Shown: positions 50,316 to 58,373 of the stretch, in pieces
Layout: each line of letters begins with the position of its first letter
How positions within the stretch are numbered: the stretch's first letter is position 1
Assembly: GCA_017546585.1 (NCBI GenBank)
Contig: JAFYWC010000116.1
Coordinates: 1 to 59,615, forward strand
Origin: Bacteroidales bacterium
GTDB taxonomy: Bacteria > Bacteroidota > Bacteroidia > Bacteroidales > UBA932
Length of the DNA stretch: 59,615 bases
Direction: 5' to 3'
Notes under the pieces: generated by a model
The model's database searches: none
Seen by the model: only the letters and a program-made list of their open reading frames with translations
Told to the model about the DNA's origin: nothing
Translations under genes and position numbers: made by a program

Positions 50316-50323
50316 TATCTTTG
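50316..50323 (+). promoter_or_regulatory. -7 element for exbB-exbD-tonB
   Basis: TATCTTTG, 63 bases before exbB. A perfect 8-bp inverted repeat (GCGCGATT 50323-50330 with AATCGCGC 50345-50352) begins at its last base, so the transcript would start in or next to a hairpin. Confidence 0.55.
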
Positions 50324-50386
50324 CGCGATTTCGCACATACGCGGAATCGCGCTTACTTTTGATAAACAAAAAGACTACAGATAACT

Positions 50387-51094
50387 ATGCTTTTCAATCT
50401 TTTACAGACACAGGCAGCCGCTGACACCGCGGCACTTGCAGAGACACTTGCAGCTCCAGTTCAGGAGAAGACTTTGAACCTCATCGATATGGCTGCGGCA
50501 GGCGGTCTCCTTATGATCGTTCTCCTTCTTCTTTCAGTGATGGCTATCTACATCTTCGGAAGCAAGTGGTGGATGATCCACAAGGCAAGCCAGATCGACA
50601 AGAACTTTATGAAGGATATCCACGACCTCATCCACGACGGCAAGATCAAGTCCGCTACAGACCTCTGCCAGAGATATGACTCACCTGTCGCAAGACTCGT
50701 CGAGAAGGGTATCGAGAGAATCGGACGTCCTCTCCAGGACATCCAGACTGCAGTGGAGAATATGGGCAACGTTGAGATCGCAAGACTCGAGAAGGGTCTC
50801 CCTATGCTTGCGACAATCGCCGGAGGTGCGCCTATGATCGGTTTCCTCGGAACAGTTACAGGTATGATCGAGGCTTTCTTCAGAATGTCTACTGCTGGAA
50901 ACAACATCGACATCACTCTCCTTTCAGGAGGTATCTATGAGGCTATGGTCACTACAGTGGGCGGTCTCTTCGTAGGTATCATCGCATACTTCGGATACAA
51001 CTACCTCACTTCACAGATCTCGAACCTCGTGTTCAAGATGGAGAGCACTACAATCGAGTTCATTGATATGCTTCACGAGCCGGCTGGCGAATAA
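50387..51094 (+). CDS. exbB: MotA/TolQ/ExbB proton channel protein
   Basis: 235 residues with three transmembrane segments: AAAGGLLMIVLLLLSVMAIYIF (about 37-58), ATIAGGAPMIGFLGTVTGMIEAFF (about 143-166), and YEAMVTTVGGLFVGIIAYFGYNYL (about 186-209). The cytoplasmic loop lies between helices one and two. With ExbD it forms the proton channel that energises TonB-dependent outer-membrane transport. ExbD follows after 12 bases and a TonB-like protein after that, forming a full energy-coupling operon. Confidence 0.93.
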   Translation: MLFNLLQTQAAADTAALAETLAAPVQEKTLNLIDMAAAGGLLMIVLLLLSVMAIYIFGSKWWMIHKASQIDKNFMKDIHDLIHDGKIKSATDLCQRYDSPVARLVEKGIERIGRPLQDIQTAVENMGNVEIARLEKGLPMLATIAGGAPMIGFLGTVTGMIEAFFRMSTAGNNIDITLLSGGIYEAMVTTVGGLFVGIIAYFGYNYLTSQISNLVFKMESTTIEFIDMLHEPAGE

Positions 51095-51106
51095 AGACAA
51101 CAGGAA

Positions 51107-51520
51107 ATGGCAATTAAGAGAACAACAAAGGTCGATTCAGGATTCTCGATGTCGTCGATGACAGACATCGTGTTCCTTTTGCTGATCTTCTTCCTTGTGA
51201 CATCTACGCTCATCAACCCTAACGCACTGAAGCTCCTGTTGCCTAAGAGCACAGGCCAGGTGTCGGCCAAGGCCACTGTAAGCGTATCGATCAAGCACTG
51301 GCACGCAAACGACACATTCACATACCACATCAACGGAAATGAGACTCCTGTGGCATTCAGCGAGATCGAGGACGACCTCATCGAGCTTCTTCAGCAGGAA
51401 GCGGACCCTACATTCTCGATCTATGCGGACGAGACAGTTCCGATCAAGGAAGTGGTACAGGTTATGAACATAGCCAAGAGAAACCATTACAAGGTAATTA
51501 TGGCGACATCGCCGGAATAG
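51107..51520 (+). CDS. exbD: ExbD/TolR family protein
   Basis: 137 residues: one N-terminal transmembrane helix with the conserved proton-carrying Asp (MTDIVFLLLIFFLVTSTLI) and a periplasmic ferredoxin-like domain (FSIYADETVPIKEVVQVMNIAKRNHYKVIMATSPE). It partners ExbB. Spacing is 12 bases from exbB and 8 to the TonB-like gene. Confidence 0.93.
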   Translation: MAIKRTTKVDSGFSMSSMTDIVFLLLIFFLVTSTLINPNALKLLLPKSTGQVSAKATVSVSIKHWHANDTFTYHINGNETPVAFSEIEDDLIELLQQEADPTFSIYADETVPIKEVVQVMNIAKRNHYKVIMATSPE

Positions 51521-51528
51521 GATAAAGA

Positions 51529-52317
51529 ATGGCAGCAAGATACAGACAGGAACGCGCAAAGCAGGAGAAAAGGTCGAAGGTGTCAGGAATTCTTCTGACG
51601 CTTGGCCTGCACATTGCTCTTGTCGCTACCTGCATCATCACTGGTTTCACATATCTGGATCCTCCGCCGCCAGAGAAGACTCCGATACTGATCGACTTCT
51701 CGGAACCTGAAATCGAGAAGCCTAAGCAGATCTGGAACGGCACAAGACCGCAGGTCGAGCAGCCGGACCTCACAAAGGAGATCAATCTGGTGCAGAAATC
51801 CGAGGCTCAGCTCCAGGGAACGAAGAGCAACGAGGCCCAGGAGTCCACAGTGGACGATTTCGGAGATGTGGAGACACCGGAGCCACCAAGGGAGAAGGAG
51901 ATCAACAAGAAGGCGTTGTTCACATCTGCGAACAACAACACGACAAAAGACACTCTCGCTCCTCAGACCGCACGCGAGCCAAGCGACGAACTCAAGGCAG
52001 GTCACGCATCAGGCAACACCAAGACCGGAGAAACAGCCGGCGCGCCTAACGCAAAACTTGCGGGACGCAGCGTGAACGGTACTCTTCCAAGACCTGTCTA
52101 CAATGTACAGGCTGACGGAAAGGTTGTGGTGAAGATCTGGGTGAACCAGTACGGTGGAGTGGAGAAGGCTCAGGCTGGAGTCGAAGGAACCACAGCGACA
52201 GACAAGACGCTCTGGCAGGCGGCATACAAAGCGGCCTTGGGAGCACACTTCAATAAGGATGCGAATGCTCCGGCACTGCAGGAGGGTACCATCACATATA
52301 TTTTCAAAATGAGATAA
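51529..52317 (+). CDS. TonB/TolA-like energy transducer
   Basis: 262 residues. One transmembrane helix (ILLTLGLHIALVATCIITGF, about 20-40) is followed by a Pro/Glu/Lys-rich periplasmic spacer (about 45-180, DPPPPEKTPIL onward). The C-terminal domain of about 85 residues (RPVYNVQADGKVVVKIWVNQYGGVEKAQAGVEGT, ending GTITYIFKMR) matches the TonB C-terminal fold seen in Bacteroidetes energy transducers. It would pass proton-motive energy from ExbBD to outer-membrane receptors. Whether it acts as TonB or in a TolA-like role cannot be settled. Confidence 0.85.
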   Translation: MAARYRQERAKQEKRSKVSGILLTLGLHIALVATCIITGFTYLDPPPPEKTPILIDFSEPEIEKPKQIWNGTRPQVEQPDLTKEINLVQKSEAQLQGTKSNEAQESTVDDFGDVETPEPPREKEINKKALFTSANNNTTKDTLAPQTAREPSDELKAGHASGNTKTGETAGAPNAKLAGRSVNGTLPRPVYNVQADGKVVVKIWVNQYGGVEKAQAGVEGTTATDKTLWQAAYKAALGAHFNKDANAPALQEGTITYIFKMR

Positions 52318-52401
52318 AAACCGGCGTGTGCCGGAACAGATAAGCTGGCGTGAGCCAGGAATATTAACAATATTAACAAAGCCATAAAGGCAAAACAAAA
52401 A

Positions 52402-53727
52402 ATGGAAGACAACAGAAGAGGCGGCAATGGCCGCAGAGATGGCCGTAGAGAGTACGGCTCAAGAAATGGAAACGACCGTCCAAGAAGGTCGTTCGGTGAG
52501 GGCGGAGATCGCCCAAGAAGATCATTCGGAGATAACTCTGAGAGAAGAAGCAGCTTCGGCAGCGACCGTCCAAGACGCTCGTTCGGCGAGGGTTCGGATC
52601 GTCCAAGACGTTCATTCGGCGAGGGCTCTGACCGTCCAAGAAGATCATTCGGCGACAACAGCGAGAGAAGAAGCAGCTTCGGCAGCAACGACCGTCCAAG
52701 ACGTTCGTTCGGTGAGGGTTCAGATCGTCCAAGAAGATCATTTGGTGACAACAGCGAGAGAAGAAGCTTCGGCGGCGACCGTCCAAGACGTTCGTTCGGT
52801 GAGGGTTCAGACCGTCCAAGAAGATCATTCGGCGAGGGCGGAGACCGTTCAAGAAGACCTTTCAACACTGCAAAGAAGAGCTTCTACAAGAAGGACTTCA
52901 ACTATTTCCGCAACGAGGATGAGAGCGGAATCAACAAGATGATCAGCAGAAGACCTCAGCTCGACACTGACAGGTATTCTGACAACGATACTGTAATGGC
53001 TCCGGTAAAGGAGGAGGTAAGACTCAATAAGTTCATCGCAAACTCTGGCGTATGTTCACGTAGAGAGGCTGACAACTTCATCCTTGCAGGTGTTGTTACT
53101 GTAAACGGCGAGGTTGTTACCGAGCTCGGTACAAAGGTGAACATCAACACTGACGACATCAGATTCAACGGTGAGCGCCTCAAGGGAGAGAGCAAGGTAT
53201 ACATCGTTATGAACAAGCCTAAGGGTTATGTTACTACAGCAAGCGATCCACACGCTGACAAGACAGTTATGGATCTCCTCAAGGGTTGCCCTTCAAGAGT
53301 GTTCCCTGTAGGTAGACTTGACAAGAACACTACCGGTGTGCTTATGTTCACTAACGACGGCGAGATCGCAGAGAAGCTTACTCACCCGTCATATGACAAG
53401 AAGAAGATCTATCAGGTGTCACTCGACTCTAAGCTCAGAGGTGAGGACTATGACAAGATCGTAAGCGGAATCGAGCTCAGCGACGGTATGATCGCAGCAG
53501 ATGCACTCGAGTACATCGAGGAGGACGACCACAGAAAGATCGGTATCGAGATCCACTCTGGAAAGAACCGCATCGTAAGAAGAATCTTCGAGTCTCTCGG
53601 ATATGAGGTGAAGGCCCTCGACCGCGTTTACTTCGCTGGTCTTACAAAGAAGGGTCTCAAGAGAGGCGAGTGGAGATATCTCTCTGAGGGTGAGACCAAC
53701 CTTCTCAAGATGGGTGCATACCTTTAA
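52402..53727 (+). CDS. rRNA pseudouridine synthase (RluB/RsuA family) with repeat-rich N-terminal tail
   Basis: 441 residues. The first 155 are a basic, low-complexity tail with about ten copies of the heptamer DRPRRSFG (followed by EG, DN or GS) and SERRSSFG variants. Residues about 205-265 are the S4 RNA-binding domain (VRLNKFIANSGVCSRREADNFILAGVVTVNG). The catalytic domain follows, with the active Asp in FPVGRLDKNTTGVLMFTNDG (about 307) and GKNRIVRRIFESLGYEVKALDRVYFAGL near the end. That makes it a large-subunit U2605-type or RluF-like synthase. Arg/Gly/Ser tails are recurrent in Bacteroidetes members of this family and probably bind RNA. It lies 84 bases after the tonB-like gene and has no clear promoter. 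Confidence 0.9.
   Translation: MEDNRRGGNGRRDGRREYGSRNGNDRPRRSFGEGGDRPRRSFGDNSERRSSFGSDRPRRSFGEGSDRPRRSFGEGSDRPRRSFGDNSERRSSFGSNDRPRRSFGEGSDRPRRSFGDNSERRSFGGDRPRRSFGEGSDRPRRSFGEGGDRSRRPFNTAKKSFYKKDFNYFRNEDESGINKMISRRPQLDTDRYSDNDTVMAPVKEEVRLNKFIANSGVCSRREADNFILAGVVTVNGEVVTELGTKVNINTDDIRFNGERLKGESKVYIVMNKPKGYVTTASDPHADKTVMDLLKGCPSRVFPVGRLDKNTTGVLMFTNDGEIAEKLTHPSYDKKKIYQVSLDSKLRGEDYDKIVSGIELSDGMIAADALEYIEEDDHRKIGIEIHSGKNRIVRRIFESLGYEVKALDRVYFAGLTKKGLKRGEWRYLSEGETNLLKMGAYL
52473..52860 (+). repeat. Tandem 24-36 base coding repeats
   Basis: About ten units sharing GACCGTCCAAGANG and TCNTTCGG, in frame within the pseudouridine synthase gene. They code the Arg-rich tail. Spacing is irregular and there are no spacers, so this is not a CRISPR array. 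Confidence 0.85.
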
Positions 53728-53737
53728 TATATAATAA

Positions 53738-53767
53738 GGACAGATTCTTAGCTGACGCTAGAATGAC
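53738..53767. repeat. Palindromic repeat overlapping the era start codon
   Basis: GGACAGATTCTTAGCTGACG followed by CTAGAATGAC. The AGATTCT and AGAAT ends pair imperfectly. It resembles a dispersed short repeat of Bacteroidetes and other genomes. Its final bases supply the ATG of era. Confidence 0.55.
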
Positions 53768-54662
53768 AACAGAACAGAACAAAAGACATCGCGCTGGATT
53801 TGTCAACATCATCGGTAACCCGAATGTTGGCAAATCTACGCTTATGAATGCTCTCGTAGGCGAGAAGCTTTCGATTGTCACCGCAAAGGCACAGACAACA
53901 AGACACAGGATTATGGGTATCGTCAACGGTGACGACTACCAGATCGTGTATTCGGACACCCCAGGTATCCTCAAGCCTAACTACAGACTGCAGCAGAGTA
54001 TGATGAACTTCGTGGAGACCGCAATCGGCGACGCGGACATCATCCTCTACGTTACAGACACTGTGGAGAAGGGCGACAAGAACGAGGAGTACATTGCGAA
54101 GCTCCAGAAGATCCAGTGTCCTGTAGTATTGGTAATCAACAAGATAGATATCAGCGAGCAGAGCCAGGTTCTCGAGCTTATGCAGTGGTGGAAGGAGCAG
54201 TTGCCAAACGCAATCATCTTCCCGGCATCCGCTCAGGAGAAGTTCAACCTCGACAACATCTTCGATGCTATCGTGTCGAACCTCCCTACTGCACCGGCGT
54301 GGTATGACAAGGATGTCTTTACAGACAAGAATCTTCGTTTCTTCGCTTCCGAGATTGTAAGAGAGAAGATCTTCCTCAACTACAAGGAGGAGATCCCTTA
54401 CAGCTGCGAGGTTGTGGTGGAAGAGTTCAAGGAAGGTGAAGAAAGATATGACATCAGCGCCATCATCTACGTTATGCGTGACACCCAGAAGGGTATCATC
54501 ATCGGAAAGGGCGGACAGTCTCTCAAGAAGGTCGGAACCCAGGCGAGAATCGATATGGAGGACTTCTTCCAGAAGAAAGTGTTCCTGAGACTCTATGTAA
54601 AGGTGGATGCCGACTGGAGAGAGAGCAAGAAGGAGCTGAGAAAGTTCGGCTACGAGTATTAA
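53763..54662 (+). CDS. era: GTPase Era
   Basis: 299 residues. G motifs: GNPNVGKSTLMNAL (G1), TTRHRI (G2), YSDTPGI (G3), NKID (G4), FPASAQ (G5). The C-terminal KH domain includes IIIGKGGQSLKKVGTQARIDME, the GxxG loop region that binds the 3' end of 16S rRNA. Era is essential for small-subunit maturation. The ATG at 53763 gives the normal length; the preceding bases belong to a dispersed palindromic repeat, so no conventional ribosome-binding site is present. Confidence 0.97.
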   Translation: MTTEQNKRHRAGFVNIIGNPNVGKSTLMNALVGEKLSIVTAKAQTTRHRIMGIVNGDDYQIVYSDTPGILKPNYRLQQSMMNFVETAIGDADIILYVTDTVEKGDKNEEYIAKLQKIQCPVVLVINKIDISEQSQVLELMQWWKEQLPNAIIFPASAQEKFNLDNIFDAIVSNLPTAPAWYDKDVFTDKNLRFFASEIVREKIFLNYKEEIPYSCEVVVEEFKEGEERYDISAIIYVMRDTQKGIIIGKGGQSLKKVGTQARIDMEDFFQKKVFLRLYVKVDADWRESKKELRKFGYEY

Positions 54663-54707
54663 TGGACGGCGAAGCCGTTAACCTATTAAAAAACAAGCGA
54701 GGTATTT

Positions 54708-57368
54708 ATGAATATCGAGGACAACGAGGAAATCATCGTTGATATGGAGCCGGGCAAGTTTGACAAGCTGCTCGGCGAAAACAGCCGTAAATTCAAACTT
54801 TCGGGTATGTTCAAGGACTGGTTCCTTGACTACTCGTCATACGTCATCCTGTACAGAGCGGTACCGCACATCGTTGACGGTATGAAGCCTGTGCAGAGAC
54901 GTGTGCTTCACGCAATGTGGAGAATAGACGACGGCCGCTACACCAAGGTGGCAAACATTGTCGGACAGGCGATGCAGTACCATCCGCACGGAGACCAGTC
55001 CATCGTGGGAGCTCTCGTTCAGCTCGGACAGAAGAACTATCTTATCGACTGTCAGGGAAACTGGGGTAACATTCTCACCGGTGACTCCAACGCTGCACCA
55101 CGATACATAGAGGCAAGACTTACGAAGTTTGCTAAGGAGGTCGTATTCAACCCTAAGACCACCAACTGGATGACTTCGTATGACGGACGTAATCAGGAGC
55201 CGGTCGAGCTTCCGATCAAGTTCCCGCTTCTTCTCGCTCAGGGAGCCGAGGGTATCGCGGTAGGTCTTGCATCAAAGATTCTTCCTCACAACTTCAACGA
55301 ACTGATCGACGCATCGGTTGCATACCTTCAGGGCAAGGAGTTCGAGCTTTATCCGGACTTCCCTACCGGAGGTTACGCTGACTGCACCAAGTATATGAAG
55401 GGTCAGCGCGGCGGAGTTGTAAAGGTACGCGCAAAGATCGAGAAGATTGACAAGAACACATTGGCAATCAAGGAGATACCATTCGGAAAGACAACTCAGA
55501 TCATCATTGACTCGATACTGAAGGCTAAGGAGAAGGGCAAGATCAAGATCAAGAAGATCGACGATCTCACTACCGATGAGGCCAACATCCTCATCCACCT
55601 TCCTAACGACGTATCACCGGACAAGACAATCGACGCTCTCTACGCTTTCACTGACTGCGAGGTATCGATTTCTCCTAACACCTGTGTAATCGTTGACCAC
55701 AAGCCTCAGTTCCTCAGCGTGGATGACGTGCTCAAGTACAGCACCGACCACACCAAGTCGCTTCTCGGACAGGAACTCCAGATCAGACTCGACGAACTCG
55801 AGAACGACTGGCACTACAGCTCACTCGAGAAGATCTTCTTCGAGAACAGGGTCTACAAGATCCTCGAGGGGGACGCAAAGACTTGGGAGGCACAGCTTCA
55901 GGATGTGTTCGACGAGATGATGAAGTACCAGAAGATGGTACACAGGCCTATCACTATGGACGACATCAACAAGCTCGTCGAGAAGCCTGTAAGAAAGATC
56001 TCGAAGTTCGACACCAAGGCTGTGGATGAGAAGTTGAGAGGCATCGAGGATGAGATGGCGGAGGTGAAGAACCATCTCGAGCATCTTACCGAGTACACTA
56101 TCAACTACTTCAAGAATCTCAAGAAGAAGTACGGAAAGGCATATCCAAGACATACCGAGCTTACCGGTTTCGAGTCTATCGCTGTAACCAAGGTTGTGAG
56201 CAACAATGCGAAGCTTTATGCGAACAAGGCAGAGGGATTCGTGGGTATCGCTCTCAAGAAGGAGGACAATGCGGAGTTCATCTGCGACTGTTCAGACCTT
56301 TCGGAGATCATCGTGATCCACAAGGACGGTAAGTACAAGGTTACCAAGGTGACCGAGAAGGCGTTCTTCGGAACAGACATCCTTTATGTGGGTCTGTTTG
56401 ACAGAAACGACCAGAGAACCATCTACAATGTGATCTACCGCGAGGGCAAGACTTCGGTAAGTTACGCGAAGAGGTTCGCTGTGACAAGTGTGACAAGGGA
56501 CAAGGAGTACGATATCACTCAGGGTACACCAGGATCGCAGATCCTTTGGTTTACAGTAAACCACAACGGTGAGGCCGAGACTGTGAAGATCTATTTCAGA
56601 CAGCGTGCTAAGCTCAAGAAGCTTATCGACGAGTATGATTTCTCACAGTTGCTCATCAAGGGACGTGCTTCACGCGGTAACCTTGTGTCGAAGAACCCTA
56701 TCCAGAAGATCACTCTGAAGTCGAAGGGTGTGTCCACCATCGGTGGAAAGGACATCTGGTTCGACGAGGACATCCAGAGGCTCAATGAGGACGGACGCGG
56801 ATTGCATCTGGGTCAGTTCAACACAGGAGACCACATTCTGGCGATCTTCAAGGACGGTACATACTACACTACTTCGTTCGATCTCAGCAACAGATATCAG
56901 GGCGAGCTTCTCAAGATCGAGAAGCTTGATGTGAACAAGACATACACAGCGCTTTACTATGACAAGGCTGTCGCTTCGTTCTATGTGAAGAGATTCTCGT
57001 TCGATGTGAGTGACAATACTGCTGTAAGCTTCATTTCTGATGCGAAGGGATCTTATCTCGTTGAGATCAGTGACGACAAGCATCCTCAGTTCGAGATTAC
57101 ATTCGGCGGAAAGCACGAGCATCGCGAGGCGGAGTGCGTGGATGCTGAGGAGTACATCGGAAAGAAGGGTGTTCAGGCGAAGGGTAAGAAGGTAAGTGCG
57201 ATGGATGTGAAGGCGGTGAAGTTCATCGAGCCTATTCACAGGCCTGAGGACGACATAGTTCCGCAGGAGAGTGAGGCGGAGAATCAGGCAGGAGAGATCG
57301 ACAATTCTGACGTTGAGGATCCAATCGATCTCGATCTTCCAGAAGATCCACAGCTTAGTTTATTCTAA
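54708..57368 (+). CDS. parC: DNA topoisomerase IV subunit A (ParC/GyrA family)
   Basis: An 886-residue type II topoisomerase A subunit. The N-terminal part has YVILYRAVPHIVDGMKPVQRRVLHAM, QYHPHGDQSIVGALV, and the catalytic Tyr in SNAAPRYIEARL (about residue 133). A coiled-coil region lies at about 370-470. The C-terminal beta-pinwheel is divergent: the GyrA-box is absent, which favours topoisomerase IV over gyrase. It decatenates daughter chromosomes with ParE, which is not in the window. The acidic tail ends LPEDPQLSLF. Confidence 0.93.
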   Translation: MNIEDNEEIIVDMEPGKFDKLLGENSRKFKLSGMFKDWFLDYSSYVILYRAVPHIVDGMKPVQRRVLHAMWRIDDGRYTKVANIVGQAMQYHPHGDQSIVGALVQLGQKNYLIDCQGNWGNILTGDSNAAPRYIEARLTKFAKEVVFNPKTTNWMTSYDGRNQEPVELPIKFPLLLAQGAEGIAVGLASKILPHNFNELIDASVAYLQGKEFELYPDFPTGGYADCTKYMKGQRGGVVKVRAKIEKIDKNTLAIKEIPFGKTTQIIIDSILKAKEKGKIKIKKIDDLTTDEANILIHLPNDVSPDKTIDALYAFTDCEVSISPNTCVIVDHKPQFLSVDDVLKYSTDHTKSLLGQELQIRLDELENDWHYSSLEKIFFENRVYKILEGDAKTWEAQLQDVFDEMMKYQKMVHRPITMDDINKLVEKPVRKISKFDTKAVDEKLRGIEDEMAEVKNHLEHLTEYTINYFKNLKKKYGKAYPRHTELTGFESIAVTKVVSNNAKLYANKAEGFVGIALKKEDNAEFICDCSDLSEIIVIHKDGKYKVTKVTEKAFFGTDILYVGLFDRNDQRTIYNVIYREGKTSVSYAKRFAVTSVTRDKEYDITQGTPGSQILWFTVNHNGEAETVKIYFRQRAKLKKLIDEYDFSQLLIKGRASRGNLVSKNPIQKITLKSKGVSTIGGKDIWFDEDIQRLNEDGRGLHLGQFNTGDHILAIFKDGTYYTTSFDLSNRYQGELLKIEKLDVNKTYTALYYDKAVASFYVKRFSFDVSDNTAVSFISDAKGSYLVEISDDKHPQFEITFGGKHEHREAECVDAEEYIGKKGVQAKGKKVSAMDVKAVKFIEPIHRPEDDIVPQESEAENQAGEIDNSDVEDPIDLDLPEDPQLSLF

Positions 57369-57380
57369 TTAAATAAGATG

Positions 57381-57470
57381 ATGCCTATGTATTCCAGAGA
57401 CCCCCTCCCACTTCGTGGGCCCCTCCCCCTAACCGGGGGTGGCAAAATGTCTCTTCCATACAATAGGCAT
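57381..57470. repeat. Palindromic repeat element, intergenic copy
   Basis: A 90-base element with imperfect 21-22 base terminal inverted repeats (57381-57401 with 57449-57470; ATGCCTAT outside, AGAGAC inside). The centre is GC-rich (CCCTCCCACTTCGTGGG, then CTAACCGGGGGTGG). About 65 bases of it recur at 57719-57791 inside aroK. It lies between parC and aroK and probably also acts as a transcript hairpin. Confidence 0.8.
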
Positions 57471-57492
57471 TCATCTATATAAGACCAAAACG

Positions 57493-58152
57493 ATGATCAT
57501 ATCATTGACAGGATTTATGGGATGCGGCAAGAGCAGTGTCGGGAGGAGACTCTCGGAGCTGCTCTGCTGTCCTTTTATGGATCTTGACCAGGTCATTGAG
57601 GAGAGTGCAGGCCGCACAATCCCTGAAATCTTCTCACAGGAGGGTGAACCAGCATTCCGACAGATGGAGTTGGAGACACTGCAGACTATTGTTAGCAGTG
57701 AGGGGTCAAAAACTGAATCCCTCCCACGACTTCGTCGCGGGCCCCTCCGCCTAACCGGGGGTGGCGGAATGTCTCTTCCATACAATAGGCAAACTGCAGG
57801 TAAAGACACTTTATGTGGAGAGAAGGCAAACAGGGAGGGATTGGTGCTGGCGCTGGGAGGAGGTGCGGTGATGACTAAGGAGTGTGAGGAGATTGTGCGC
57901 GGAGAGACTGTGTGCGTGTATCTGAAGGCTTCATTGGAGACGCTTCTGGAGCATCTCGAAGGTGAGGCTGAGGGCAGACCGATGCTACGGTCTGAGAAAT
58001 CCGGCGAGCTTAGAGAGCGGATAGAAAATCTTATGGCGATCCGTTCCGCGACATACGAAAGGTCAGCACACATCATCATCGATACTGACGGAAAGTCAAT
58101 TGACGAGATCGCTATGGAAATCAAAGAGACAGTATCTGATAAATTGGCGTAA
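57493..58152 (+). CDS. aroK: Shikimate kinase with a repeat-derived insert
   Basis: 219 residues, about 45 more than normal AroK. It phosphorylates shikimate in aromatic amino acid synthesis. The Walker A is GFMGCGKSSVGRRL, then MDLDQVIEESAGRTIPEIFSQEGE (shikimate-binding Asp), LALGGGAV (after the insert), and the lid EGEAEGRPML. Between ETLQTIVSSEG and LVLALGGGAV lie about 44 extra residues (about 71-114, including SLPRLRRGPLRLTGGG). They are coded by 57719-57791, a copy of the palindromic element at 57381-57470. The reading frame is kept, so the enzyme may still fold with an extra loop before the GGGA substrate-binding strand. The start at 57493 is preferred; the frame runs further up into the first repeat copy. 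Confidence 0.92.
   Translation: MIISLTGFMGCGKSSVGRRLSELLCCPFMDLDQVIEESAGRTIPEIFSQEGEPAFRQMELETLQTIVSSEGSKTESLPRLRRGPLRLTGGGGMSLPYNRQTAGKDTLCGEKANREGLVLALGGGAVMTKECEEIVRGETVCVYLKASLETLLEHLEGEAEGRPMLRSEKSGELRERIENLMAIRSATYERSAHIIIDTDGKSIDEIAMEIKETVSDKLA
57719..57791 (+). repeat. Palindromic repeat element, copy inside aroK
   Basis: About 73 bases, roughly 85% identical to 57403-57469; the last 24 bases (ending CAATAGGCA) match perfectly. The first inverted-repeat arm is not clearly present. CTGCAG occurs on both sides (57680 and 57794 region), which might mark the insertion. Confidence 0.8.
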
Positions 58153-58373
58153 AAGAATCAGCACAAGGCACAACGAGCGTGATGCACAAAACCCTATAAA
58201 TCAACAAGTTGAACGAACAGAGGTGGGCAAAATTGGAGGCTGCTGAAAAAGGTGGTCAAATAATAACCCTCTGAGAATCGCATAACTAAATGCCTCTTGA
58301 AGAATTAGAGATTTCATTGAAATACTCGATTCTCAAGAGGCAATTTTATGAAAAAAACCATTTTCTTCCGACT
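58153..58373. other. Gene-free stretch between aroK and the transposase
   Basis: 221 bases with no gene. The distal part is probably the noncoding end of the insertion sequence and holds its terminator hairpin. I could not define the exact end of the element or a target duplication. Confidence 0.5.
58293..58343. terminator. Stem-loop after the IS1182 transposase
   Basis: TGCCTCTTGA at one end and TCAAGAGGCA at the other form the outer stem, continued by GAATTAGAGATTTCA against its near complement. It lies 31 bases past the transposase stop. Confidence 0.7.

Noticed and set aside
52318-52401. Rho-independent terminator after the tonB-like gene
   Set aside because: Two small hairpins (CCGGCGTGTGCCGG and CTGGCGTGAGCCAG) are present but no T tract follows either.
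52473-52860. Possible CRISPR array because of about ten regular repeats
   Set aside because: Units are in frame within one open gene, differ in length, have no unique spacers, and code a simple Arg-rich peptide; there are no cas genes.
52170-52868. 232-residue minus-strand frame with repeated LLGRSEPSPNERLGRS
   Set aside because: Antisense reading of the pseudouridine synthase repeats; it also crosses the tonB-like gene.
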